A DNA stretch of 64,000 nt from Pachypanchax playfairii (Eukaryota > Chordata > Actinopteri > Cyprinodontiformes > Aplocheilidae). The stretch's first letter is position 1. Each line of letters opens with the position of its first letter. A program made the position numbers and the translations under genes. The stretch is taken from NCBI GenBank assembly GCA_006937955.1, contig SSNP01000109.1:508791-572790 (forward strand), written 5' to 3'. Shown here one piece after another: positions 47,559 to 58,589 of this stretch. The notes under the pieces were generated by a model. The model saw only the letters and a program-made list of their open reading frames with translations, was not told the DNA's origin and ran no database searches.

Positions 47559-48505
47559 ACAGTATGTATTGACCTTTTGTTTACAAAACCTGACTGTGTT
47601 TCACTAATAATAGTATCTAGTTTCTTCTTAAGTCTGTTAGTGTATATATATGTAAGTAGCTTATAGTCGTTATTTAAAAGTGAAATGGGGCGATAGTTTT
47701 TTATTAGTTTAGGATTTTTGTCTGGTTTAGGGATCAGGGTGATGATGCCCTGTTTCATGCTTGTTGGTAAGGTTAAATTATTTATAGTCTCATTAAAAAC
47801 TTGAAACAGTACGTTCCTGAGTGATTCCCAAAAATGTCTGTAAAAGTTGCCTGTTAACCCATCCGTGCCTGGAGAACGATCTAGTTTTAGACACATAATT
47901 GCCTTGTCAAGTTCAGTAAGGTCTATATATTTCTTTCACAACTATCCTTAAATTCATTATTGATTTGTGGAATATGTTGTTTGATTTGTTTCAGGAGGCT
48001 CTCTGCCTTAGGAGCGGAGTAGGAGGAGTATAGGTTTTGGTAGAACATGGTAATTTCATTTGCAATAGATGTTTCATTAGAGCATTCATCACCATTGATT
48101 ATTAAAGATTTTATTGTTTTTTGCTCTTGTCTTGTTTTTACTAATCTGCAGAAGTAAGTAGTGTTCTTTTCACCATCCTCCTTCCACTTTGCCCGTGATC
48201 TTATACAGGCTCCTCAAGCTTTCCTTTCATATATTTTATCCGATTTCTCTTGAAGTTGCAATAGTATGATCTGTTCATTTTCTGATATTGTGGAGCACAG
48301 GGTAATTGAAAGTATATTTTTTATAACCTCCTCTTCTTCCATACAGTTTTTCTTTTTGAGTTGTTTGCTATAAGAGATTGAATACTGACAAATTTTATAT
48401 TTCAGAAATTCCCATTTATGGGTAAAGGACACTAAGGATTCATCTTCTAGATTTTGTATAAGGTTTTCAATGCCTTGGCAAAAATCATTATGAAGTAATA
48501 ATGTG

Positions 48506-49185
48506 AGGGATTACTCCTGGAAAAATATTGTTAGATATTTTATTACCCCTAAAATAAAATCTAGACAGACTGGTCAACCAGCTGAATGTTGGCGGGGGTG
48601 TGGTTACTGCCCAGCAGACCACACTCATGTTTTCTGGGGGTGCACTGTACTTGATCCCTTTTGGGAAAGTGTCCATCATATAGTTAAAAGGGTACTTGGT
48701 TTTGACATTATGTTCACATGTGTGTCTTTTTATTTAGGGAATCTTGATCCAAGGCTGTCAAAAGTTGATAAGTACCTTTTAAAAATCTTCATGACGGCAA
48801 GCAAAAAAGCTATAACAAAACGCTGGCTAAACAAGGACCCCCCTTCTGTTAAACAATGGATGGCTATTGTTAATAACATTCACAGCATGGAACGCCTGAC
48901 CTTCAGCTTAAGACTTCTAAAACAAAAGGGTGATGCCCTTTGGGAAAAATGGGACGCATTCTTGTTGGAAGACAACATTTGATTTTTTTTCTTCTTTTTA
49001 ACACAATGTCAGTGCTTTAATTGAAGGGTTGGACCCCCTGTAAACCCCCCAGTTTGCTTGATTCTGTTTAAGATTGTTTTTTTCTTTTTTTTTTCTTTTT
49101 TTTCCCCTTTCATGTTTTGTAAAATTATATACTGTTCTGAGTAAAAATAAAGTTTTTAAAAAAAGAAAAATCTATTTAGAAAATA
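48506..49185 (+). mobile_element. Nested L1/Tx1-type LINE 3' end with 16-bp target-site duplication
   Basis: Seen: the insert (680 bp) encodes CWRGCGYCPADHTHVFWGC and continues to LRLLKQKGDALWEKWDAFL (frame 48503-48982). A 3' UTR and an A-rich end (AATAAAGTTTTTAAAAAAAG) follow. ATGAAGTAATAATGTG is present on both sides (48490-48505 and 49186-49201). The surrounding minus-strand LINE reads through as LLLHNDFCQGIENL once the insert is ignored. Known: this is the product of target-primed reverse transcription. 5'-truncated. Confidence 0.92.
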
Positions 49186-49234
49186 ATGAAGTAATAATGT
49201 GGAGTTGAATTTCCAGCAACTATTTTTTTTAAGG

Positions 49235-50268
49235 TTTGTGTGAGAGGTGTTACAGCTAACTCTACACGGCAGTGATCAGTGAGAGGTGTGATCAGTGAGA
49301 GGTGTTACAGCTAACTCTACACGGCAGTGATCAGTGAGAGGTGTTACAGCTAACTCTACGCGGCAGTGATCAGTGAGAGGTGTGATCAGTGAGAGGTGTT
49401 ACAGCTAACTCTACGCGGCAGTGATCAGTGAGAGGTGTTACAGCTAACTCTACGCGGCAGTGATCAGTGAGAGGTGTTACAGCTAACTCTACACGGCAGT
49501 GATCAGTGAGAGGTGTTACAGCTAACTCTACGCGGCAGTGATCAGTGAGAGGTGTGATCAGTGAGAGGTGTTACAGCTAACTCTACACGGCAGTGATCAG
49601 TGAGAGGTGTTACAGCTAACTCTACGCGGCAGTGATCAGTGAGAGGTGTTACAGCTAACTCTACGCGGCAGTGATCAGTGAGAGGTGTTACAGCTAACTC
49701 TACGCGGCAGTGATCAGTGAGAGGTGTGATCAGTGAGAGGTGTTACAGCTAACTCTACGCGGCAGTGATCAGTGAGAGGTGTTACAGCTAACTCTACACG
49801 GCAGTGATCAGTGAGAGGTGTTACAGCTAACTCTACGCGGCAGTGATCAGTGAGAGGTGTTACAGCTAACTCTACGCGGCAGTGATCAGTGAGAGGTGTG
49901 ATCAGTGAGAGGTGTTACAGCTAACTCTACACAGCAGTGATCAGTGAGAGGTGTTACAGCTAACTCTACGTGGCAGTGATCAGTGAGAGGTGTTACAGCT
50001 AACTCTACGCGGCAGTGATCAGTGAGAGGTGTTACAGCTAACTCTACACGGCAGTGATCAGTGAGAGGTGTTACAGCTAACTCTACACGGCAGTGATCAG
50101 TGAGAGGTGTGTTACAGCTAACTCTACGTGGCAGTGATCAGTGAGAGGTGTTACAGCTAACTCTACACGGCAGTGATCAGTGAGAGGTGTGTTACAGCTA
50201 ACTCTACGCGGCAGTGATCAGTGAGAGGTGTTACAGCTAACTCTACGCGGCAGTGATCAGTGAGAGGT
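49235..50268. repeat. Minisatellite array 5, 39-bp and 55-bp units, inside the LINE endonuclease
   Basis: Seen: about 24 tandem units with TTACAGCTAACTCTACGCGG and CAGTGATCAGTGAGAGG. A longer unit carries an extra 16-bp GTGATCAGTGAGAGGT. On the minus strand the 39-bp unit encodes PLTDHCRVELAVT (13 codons) in the LINE ORF2 frame. Flanking LINE text is RIDYWLVSDDILNQISN on one side and WKFNSTLLLH on the other. Inferred: the array grew from the endonuclease segment holding the terminal (S/T)DH motif. Confidence 0.93.
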
Positions 50269-51242
50269 GTTGGTAATATTTCTCAGTTTGAGATTTGATT
50301 GAGTATGTCATCACTGACTAACCAGTAATCAATTCTGGATTTGGAATTGAATTGAAGTAGCACTTCCTTTATTTTAGTGAGGATATATCTGTTCTGTGCT
50401 ATGCTGCAGTGACCATAAATATTTCCTAGAATTAAAATAGTCATCTAGTTGAAGCACTGTTAAAATCTAGTGGCCATTTTCATCAGATTTTGTAGTAATT
50501 ATTTTCCCTTGGCAGTTTTTGAATAGAATTACTACACCTGCTGATCCTGACGTACCATGTGAAAAGATTATTTTGTCCCCCCATTGAGTAGCCCAAAAAT
50601 TTTCATCTGTTTCATTTGAATGAGTTTCCTGAAGTAGAATACATTGCGCTAGTTTAGTTTTGCAGTATAAAAATAAAGCCTTTCTTTTGACACTATCCCT
50701 TAGACCTCGAGTATTGATCGTTAATAGTTTTAAATTGCCTTTAAGTAGCATTGTCATTCACACACATTCACACAGAAAAAAAATGTAAGTAAACCCTCTT
50801 ACTTAGAAGGTAAACAAAACTTTAGGCAGGTCCCCAAACAATGTGGGTATTTGCCCTCTTTCAAGTAACTTGTATATTCATTGAACTTAACATAACTATG
50901 TTTCCATTGGAACAAATTGGAATTAAAGCTAGAACTATTTGAAGCTTATATCTCACAGATTTATCTTTAAGCTGTAACTATGCGTCCATCAATGACAGCA
51001 ACATGACCTTTGTAATACGCCACCTTTTGCTGTGATCTAGCCAGTTTTATTTTTGGCCAGAGTAGCTCTCGAGAAATCAGATCTTCCTTGATGAAGTCCT
51101 GGACAAAGCGGACCACTCGCTTCTTGCAGACTGGTGAGTCCTTTGTTGATTTCCACACTGCGTCTCGATGAACTCTTCTCACAAACTGCATGATGACTTG
51201 GCGGCAGCAGCCGTTTTCCTTCCTCCCGATGCGGTGTACGGA

Positions 51243-51876
<634 letters not shown>

Positions 51877-52191
51877 NNNNNNNNNNNNNNNNNNNNNNNN
51901 NNNNNNNNNNNNNNNNNNNNNNNNNNNNNNNNNNNNNNNNNNNNNNNNNNNNNNNNNNNNNNNNNNNNNNNNNNNNNNNNNNNNNNNNNNNNNNNNNNNN
52001 NNNNNNNNNNNNNNNNNNNNNNNNNNNNNNNNNNNNNNNNNNNNNNNNNNNNNNNNNNNNNNNNNNNNNNNNNNNNNNNNNNNNNNNNNNNNNNNNNNNN
52101 NNNNNNNNNNNNNNNNNNNNNNNNNNNNNNNNNNNNNNNNNNNNNNNNNNNNNNNNNNNNNNNNNNNNNNNNNNNNNNNNNNNNNNNNNNN
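51877..52191. other. Assembly gap, 315 N
   Basis: Seen: an unbroken run of N. It hides the 5' part of the Rex1 piece and possibly the left end of the hAT element. Confidence 1.
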
Positions 52192-52400
52192 ACTAAAAAA
52201 AAAAAAAAAAAAAAATTTTTGATACACTTGATGTATCAGCGTCGGAATTAAACTGGATTCCAAACAGTCCGCCTCCTTATATTGTTTCCTTCTCTTTGAT
52301 TTCTTGCTTGTATGTTCTCTCAATGTAAGTCGCTTTGGATAAAAGCGTCTGCTAAATGACAGTAGTAGTAGTAGTAGTAGTATAACTATTTTTTAAAAAT
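52192..52400 (+). repeat. Poly-A run, LINE-tail-like segment and (AGT)n microsatellite
   Basis: Seen: an A-run next to the gap, then GTAAGTCGCTTTGGATAAAA and GCGTCTGCTAAATGACAG, then (TAG)n at 52362-52382. Known: the TAAGTCGCTTTGGATAAAAG block is a very common retroposon 3' end in fish. Confidence 0.65.
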
Positions 52401-52429
52401 CAACTTAAACTTTAATGTCTATGCCCAGT

Positions 52430-55387
52430 ATAGCAAAGAGTGTGTTCATTGTGTAGTATGACTTATGTTTTATTGACTTCATGTGTTGTATATGCTTTAT
52501 TGTTGTTGCAAAGAAGCTGGAGAAGGGCCACCACAGGGTCCAGTCTCATCTGATTCATCAGCCAATCCTGCTGGTATGGTTACACTGTCATTAACATCAG
52601 AGTTTTTTTATCATTTACCCAGGCAATCAAGTTTTGCCATGGAACAACAAAAATTACTATTTTTTTTAATTGTCATTTTGTCATCCCATGCCTAGGGACA
52701 ACTGATCCAGCTGAGGAACAGCAGCCTGCATCATCATCAGGTCCTCCTCTCCCAACTGATCCTGGCCAGTGGCCACCACATGTTTCTGACCAAGACCGGA
52801 TGGATTTGGTGCATCAGGGTCCTGAACATATTGAGGAGCACTTTGTCTTCCCCAAGTCAGAAGTAAATCAAAGTTTTCATCACAGTTTGATGTTTAGAAC
52901 CCTTGCAAATGGTGAAAAAGTTAAACGTTCATGGTTGACTTATTCAAGGCAGAAGGATGCAGTGTACTGCTTTTGCTGCAAACTGTTTTCAAGAAAAGTC
53001 ACCAAGCTCAGTAGTGTCGGACAGAGGGACTGGGTTAATATCAGCACAATATTAAAAACTCATGAGACAAGTGCTGATCATGCCAAACAACTGATGGCAT
53101 GGAAGGAATTAGAGCTCAGACTTCGATCAGGACAAACAATTGACCAGACAGAGCTGGCTCTATTCCAAGCAGAGCAGAACCGCTGGCATGAGGTCCTCCA
53201 TCGTTTAACTGCTATTATTCATTCACTGGCAGAGAGAAACCTATAGAGGATCAGTTGATGTTCTGCACCACCCAGCAAATGGTCATTTTCTGAAAGAGGT
53301 AGAACTCCTTGCCAAGTTTGATCCCATTCTAAAAGATCATCTTAGGCGTGTGAACTCTGGCGAGAACCATACTACCTATTTAGGAAAGGTGATTCAGAAT
53401 GAGCTAATTGGCTGCCTCAGTGGGAAGATACTTAGTACAATGGTTTCTGAAATAAAGTTGTCCAAGTATTTCTCCATCATCTTGGACTGTACTCCAGACA
53501 TAAGCCACCAAGAACAAATGTCTGTAGTTGTCAGAGTTGTCACTGTCACAACACCTGCAGAAATAAAGGAGCATTTCCTTGGTTTCCTACCAGCACCTGA
53601 CTCCACTGGCCTTGGTTTGTCTTCACTTTTACTAAACAGGTTTGAGGAGCTAGGGATCCCCTTTCAAGACTGCAGAGGTCAGTCATATGATAATGGCTCG
53701 AACATGAGAGGGAAGCATAAGGGAGTGCAGGCAAGACTACTCAAAATAAATAGCCGTGCTTTTTATGTTCCATGTGGTACACACACTCTCAACCTGATGG
53801 TTGCAGATGCTGCAAAGCAATCTTTGGATGCTGTGAGCTTTTTTGGTGTCGTTCAGAAGCTGTATAATTTGTTTTCTGCAGCTCCTCAGAGGTGGGCAAT
53901 TCTTCAAAACCATGTCAGCATCTCACTTAAGTCATGGAGCGAAACCAGATGGGAGAGCAGAATTAACAGCATCGAACCTTTGCGACACCAAACTGATAAA
54001 GTCAGACAGGCCTTGACTGAGGTTAGAGATAAAGCTACGGATGCTACTGTAAGAGTTGAGGCACAGGCCTTGGGAGAAGAGATCGGGTCTTTTCGATTTC
54101 AGACTGTTGTCTGGCATGATATTCTGTCCCATGTTAATGTTACCAGTAAACTTCTGCAGTCAGCCTCAATGCAACTGGATGTTGCTGTGAACTTGATAAA
54201 CAAGACTAAAGCATTCTTGGTGAATTACCGCGACACTGGCTTTTCTAAGGCCCAGTCAAAGGCAACAGAGATCTGTGAGCACATGAATGTAGATGCAGTG
54301 CTTAAGCAGCAGAGACTCAGGAGCACTAAAAGACAGTTTGCTTATGAAGCAGCAGATGAAACTGTCAATGATGCAATGAAGAGGATGAAAGTAAGCTTCC
54401 TTTATGTTGTGGTCGATTGTGCCATTCAGTCTTTAGAAGACAGATTTTCATCACTTAAAGATGTCAGTGAAAAATTTGGTACTCTTTTGTCTTTCACTGA
54501 CATGAATGAGGAGTCCCTAGAAGAAAACTGTAAGAAACTTGGTGAAACTCTAAGTAATGGAGAAGAGAGTGACATTTCCTGGAAGGAACTTGTTTCAGAG
54601 ATTAGCAATCTCCCAGCCTTGCCTACAACAAGAATGACAGCTTTTGATCTGCTGACATACATCCATAAAAAAGATTTGACTGAATTATTTCCAAATCTTT
54701 GGGTAGCACTAAGAATAGCCTGCACTTTACCTGTGACCGTCTCCTCAGCTGAGCGGAGTTTTTCAAAACTGAAACTCATTAAAACCTACCTTCGTTCTTC
54801 CATGGCTCAAGAACGCCTCAGTGGTTTGGCAATAATCAGTATTAACCATGAAGTTGGAAAGCTGATTTCATATGATGAGCTAATCAATGACTTTGCAGCT
54901 AAGAAAGCCAGAAGGGCAAAATTTTAAATACAGCAGTCAAAAATGATTGTGCTGCAGTGAAGAGCTCTTTGTGTAATGTTTTGCCATTCCTTTTATTGTA
55001 TAAATTGTGTCTTAAGTGTTTTTTTTATATATTTTTAAGACTGTAAGGTTATTTTGCACTTTTATGTACAGTGTTTAAGGCGAGAAATGAAACGAACTGT
55101 TTTGTTTGACTCTTTGTGATGATGTAATCTGTACATCAGGGTCATCGTTGCCTCAGTTCTTTTATGTTGAAGATTACACTGAAACACAAAATAAATTGCA
55201 CAATTTTTTTTATTGCAAAGTGTGGTCTTTTTTCAGTTATGTTTCTAGGGAGTTTTGAAACAAATGTCAAACACCTTATATGACTTGGAATGTCAGATCT
55301 ACCCAAACTCTTTGTTCATGGCATGAAGGAATTGGGCCCCCAGAACTTTTTCTGCTTAGGGCCCCCTATAGGCTAGAGCCGGCTCTG
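52430..55387 (+). mobile_element. hAT DNA transposon, nearly complete
   Basis: Seen: a multi-exon hAT transposase (52514-54927), a 3' UTR-like AT-rich stretch, and a right terminus ending TAGAGCCGGCTCTG at 55387. The left inverted terminus is not visible and may lie in the gap or be lost. Known: ends of this CAGAGCCGGCTCTA type occur with ZMYM1-like hAT elements. No 8-bp target duplication can be checked without the left end. Confidence 0.7.
52514..54927 (+). pseudogene. hAT transposase (ZMYM1-like), one frameshift
   Basis: Seen: a small exon 52514-52573 splices in phase to an exon from 52696. The frame reads TDPGQWPPHVSDQDRMDLV, then a TTF-type zinc-finger region (EKVKRSWLTYSRQKDAVYCF, CKLFSRKV), and stops at 53244-53246 (SLAERNL). 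A frame change there is followed by one open frame to 54927: DVLHHPANGHFLKEVELLAK, catalytic-type LDCTPDISHQEQM, CRGQSYDNGSNMRGKHKG, PCGTHTLNLMVADAA, and a C-terminal dimerisation region with VSSAERSFSKLKLIKTYLRS. Known: these are the RNase-H-like D/D/E blocks and hATC domain. Missing: the 5' start, hidden by the gap. Only one visible disabling lesion over about 2.2 kb, so the copy is young. Hosts often co-opt such genes, but the frameshift argues against that here. Confidence 0.88.
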
Positions 55388-55629
55388 TCCACAAGAACCA
55401 AAAATCAAACCAACCAAAATGAACCACAGACAGAGTGAAAAGTACAAAAACAAACGTACATCCACCATTGTTGTTGTTTCACGCGCTGTGACGTCACAGA
55501 CAAAGACTTTTGCGCGCCACTTTTCATAGCCAGATGGGTACGCCCAGATCCCCACTTACGTCTGCTTTATGTTTCCACCGCCTCAAGCGAGTTGATCCGC
55601 GCTATACTGTAACGCTCTCAAGCGCGCCG
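55388..55629. other. Short unassigned segment
   Basis: GC-richer stretch with CGCGCTGTGACGTCACAGAC and TTTGCGCGCCAC. Possibly part of a small DNA element; not assignable. Confidence 0.3.
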
Positions 55630-56265
55630 TGCCGATTTGTCGGTGGAAAAGGGGCAATATATGTGTTGCAGTCCACAATCATCTCTACAGTCTTCTGAGT
55701 GTTCAGCTCCAGGCTGTTCTGACTGCACCAGGACACCAACCAATCCACTTGCTGTTGATATGCTGACTCGTCACTGTTCTGTATGAGGCCAATAATGGTG
55801 GTGTCATCAGTATACTTCAGAAGCTTCACAGAGGGGTCTGTGGAGGTGCACTCATTAGTGTAGAGAAAAGAAGTGGGGAGACAACAACTACAGCCATTGT
55901 GATCAGGGAGACAGGCAGGAGAATTCTTGGTGTGTCATCTGTGAGGAAATTCCCAGGATATAAAGTGGGAGGGAAACATCAGCGCCATCCTCAAGAGGAC
56001 CCAGCAGAGAACACTTCCTGCAGCTCTAGAGGAAACATGGGCTAAAACGCAATCAAACTATTCGAAAAATAGCCACTGAGCTTCTCATTCGGGGCAAAGT
56101 CCTCTTTACCACCTTTAATAACTAATTTCTTTGGTGTGATTTTCTAACATTTGGTCAGATTATTTTATATTTATTCTTTGTTTGCACTAGAGAGACACAA
56201 TCTGCCTGAAGTAAATTCATCGTGTGTCGTCATACTTGGTGAATAAAATTCATTCCGATTCTGGA
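55630..56265. mobile_element. LINE 3' region with inverted 5' half
   Basis: Seen: 55829-55620 on the minus strand encodes KLLKYTDDTTIIGLI, then QVDWLVSWCSQNSLELN and TQKTVEMIVD (RT palm with TDD in place of ADD). From about 55870 the LINE-like text runs on the plus strand (RRILGVSS-type residues, then ILKRTQQRTLPAALEE) and ends with a 3' UTR and GAATAAAATTCATTCC. Inferred: a Rex1-like LINE inserted with 5' inversion (twin priming), or two separate fragments. Confidence 0.6.
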
Positions 56266-57340
56266 AAGAGGAGAATCAGCACTTTCGTATGATATATAGT
56301 GTGTATGATGTGAGGGACTGCAGGCACCACTGTGTTTACACTATGTGTTTACCAGACCGGCTGGGCTTCTGCCTGCCACCGGGACGTCTTTGCTTTTCTG
56401 AAAAAAATGTTTTAGTGTCAGTGCTGTGGTTGTTGCATGTCAATTAAGCAATATCACATGAGAGGGAGGGCTGTTGTTCCGAATATCAGCATTGGTGGGA
56501 TTCGGTCATAGGCACAAGGCCCCCCTCAACTTTCCTTGCTGTGTGAAAGCAGCCGAAACACATGCTCCTGAAAAAAGTGTTGTGTCCGAAAAGACAACTC
56601 CAGTTAAAGACTGAATCAAATTGTNTCACAAATATTACGGAACTTCTGTTTGAAAACAGCGTATGTGTGTACCGGTGTTCTAAAGAACACCGAAACTGTT
56701 GTTCAGTCTGAGATTCAAAAATAACATTAGAAAGGGGAGTGACTGGCGGACTAAGTGGGCGTGACATTCTTTGCTGTGACTGACATGTTACTCTGACTGA
56801 CACACGTGTCAGAGAGGGACAGGTGAAGTGGAGGAATATGTAGACGAGACAAGCAGCTCTGAGCTGTATTGTTTTGAGATGGTAGTTTACCCTACAGCGG
56901 CTTGGCTGCATAGAATGGGACTCTTCTCTACTGGTACATTGTTGTTAGCCAACTCTATTAGCTCCATCAATATCGTGTGACTCTGCAAACAGGTGCAGCT
57001 GCGTGCCATCGCACTACCGTTTCAAGCCAATGGTTTGTACTGCAGTGGCTTAAGCCGCATAGAATGAACCGCGTCTCTCCATTGTACACTGTTGTTGATC
57101 AAAGCAAAAGCTAAATTTGGATTAGCTTGTGTAATATCTATGACTCAGCCTCATCAGGTGCAGCTGCGCGTGGCCGCTGCACATTATTGCATGCAACAAA
57201 AACATGTTTCAGAGTGGTGTTCAAGGAATAAATCAAAGTATCTCAGCATGAATCATTCAGTAATGTGCTTAAAACATGTTTTCACAGTCACAAACACTAA
57301 AATGAATTCTGATATACACTTCCTGTTCAAACTCACTCAC
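56266..57340. other. Non-coding region with two diverged copies of a roughly 170-bp segment
   Basis: Seen: 56895-56950 (CAGCGGCTTGGCTGCATAG, then GTACATTGTTGTT) resembles 57043-57098 (CAGTGGCTTAAGCCGCATAG, then GTACACTGTTGTT). CAGGTGCAGCTGCG follows both. One N at 56625. No gene can be supported. Confidence 0.45.
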
Positions 57341-58119
57341 TACTGAGCGGAGGTGGGGCCGAGACCGAGCTCTTTTATATTCCAAAGTGTCAGAATGTTG
57401 ATGTCAAGTTTAGAGAAAATAAGGTCTCAGCCAATAGTAATGCCTGATTTAAATTCAAATGCAGTGTAACATTTTAACCTGAAGAGGGCGCTCCACTAAC
57501 GGCTTTTGTGCTAAAATATAAAAACAAGAACCAGAAATGTAGGCAGGACGATTAGACACTCATTTACAGAGTTTATCAGCAAAAAAAGGTGATTTGGGGG
57601 TTTGTTGGACAAGTTTTATTTTTAATGCTAATGTGCCAAAATCTGTGGCAAAACAAATGTGTTTTTTTTTTAGCCAAACACTTCAAAGGAGGGCTTCATT
57701 AACCTCCGCCAGTATCAACAAGGCTCAGTTCATCAGGTTGATCCTCTTTGTTGTCCTCTCGCTCAGGGTCAGATTCTGGCTCGAACATGTACAGGATGGA
57801 AATCTCTGACAAGGTTTATGGATCGGCAGACTGCCGGATAGCTATGAAACTACAAAAATAGCTGAATGGGGTGGAGTGGAAAGGTCAGCGACCTGGAGGG
57901 AGGCATGGTATGCAGCACTTCCAAAACATTTAAAGAGACCTCACCAAAACGAGTTCTTCTGCAGACCCTGTTTGATCAGGGGTAGAAGGGCAGCATACAG
58001 AAATACTATTCTAAAAATTACGACCAAGTAACTGCTGTTCCAGTGGATATAAACCACAACTAAATAATTTAGATGAAAAAAGAATTTTAAATATGATATT
58101 ATATGATATTTCTCTTGGC
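57341..58119. other. Non-coding spacer
   Basis: No supported gene; short frames only. The part up to 57560 is enriched in GAG/CTC runs. Confidence 0.35.
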
Positions 58120-58245
58120 CCTGTGATGGACTGGCCATCTGTTTAGGGTGTCTCCTGCCTCTCGTACTGCTGGAGGTTAGCACCAGCTCCCTGTGACCCT
58201 GAACAGGAAGAAGCAGGTTCAGAAAATGGATGGATGAATGGTTAT
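58120..58245 (+). repeat. Dispersed fish repeat (partner of 8960-9052)
   Basis: Seen: CCTGTGATGGACTGGCCATC, then GTGTCTCCTGCCTCTCG, then GCTCCCTGTGACCCTGAACAGG and AAAATGGATGGATGAATGG at the end. This is the standard order of a very common teleost interspersed repeat with a GGAT-rich tail. Confidence 0.75.
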
Positions 58246-58249
58246 TCCT

Positions 58250-58580
58250 CCTTTAATCTGGGTGATTGTGGAGGCATCCACCTGTGAGTTTTTTTTACAC
58301 AGTAAAGCAGACTGAATTGTGTTAAATACGCTTAAGAAATCAAATAACATGATCCACACAGATCTGCCTGCTTTGTCCAGATGACAGTCGGTTTGCTGAA
58401 GCAGGTGTATGATGGCATCTTCCACTCCAAACCCACAGCGATAAGCAAACTGCAGTGGTTCTTGAAAGGTGCTTGTTTGCTAATTTAGGTGGACCAATAC
58501 GATTATCTCCAAGACTTTCATGTTGTAGGATGTCAGGGCAACAGGCCTATAGTCATTAAGGACTGATAGATGAGATGTCT
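58250..58580 (-). mobile_element. Rex1-type LINE reverse-transcriptase fragment
   Basis: Seen on the minus strand: EDAIIHLLQQTDCHLDKAG and VDASTITQIK, with FDFLSVFNTIQ in place of the usual FDFSSAFNTIQ. The same region is present at 31640-31800 in the other orientation. Degenerate and short. Confidence 0.82.
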
Positions 58581-58589
58581 GTCAGGTTC

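Larger units (their letters stand above)
46405..51242 (-). mobile_element. L1/Tx1-type LINE, interrupted and internally deleted
   Basis: Seen in order on the minus strand: an ORF1p-like C-terminus (51251-50967: HRIGRKENGCCRQVIMQF, VWKSTKDSPVCKK, VQDFIKEDL); ORF2 endonuclease start (50757-50467: NLKLLTINTRGLRDSVKR, CILLQETHSNETDE, FSHGTSGSAGVVILF); RIDYWLVSDDILNQISN near 50320; a minisatellite; WKFNSTLL and KWEFLKYKICQYSISYSKQ (49215 and 48430); RT motifs (47896-47546: SPGTDGLTGNFYRHFWE, IPKPDKNPKLIKNYRPIS, TQSGFVNKRS); and a C-terminal domain (47558-46683) with an HLFFQC motif. The part with the catalytic YADD is deleted. The 3' UTR has a (TTC)n run in plus orientation near 46500. Dead element, directly upstream of fam98a. 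Confidence 0.88.
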
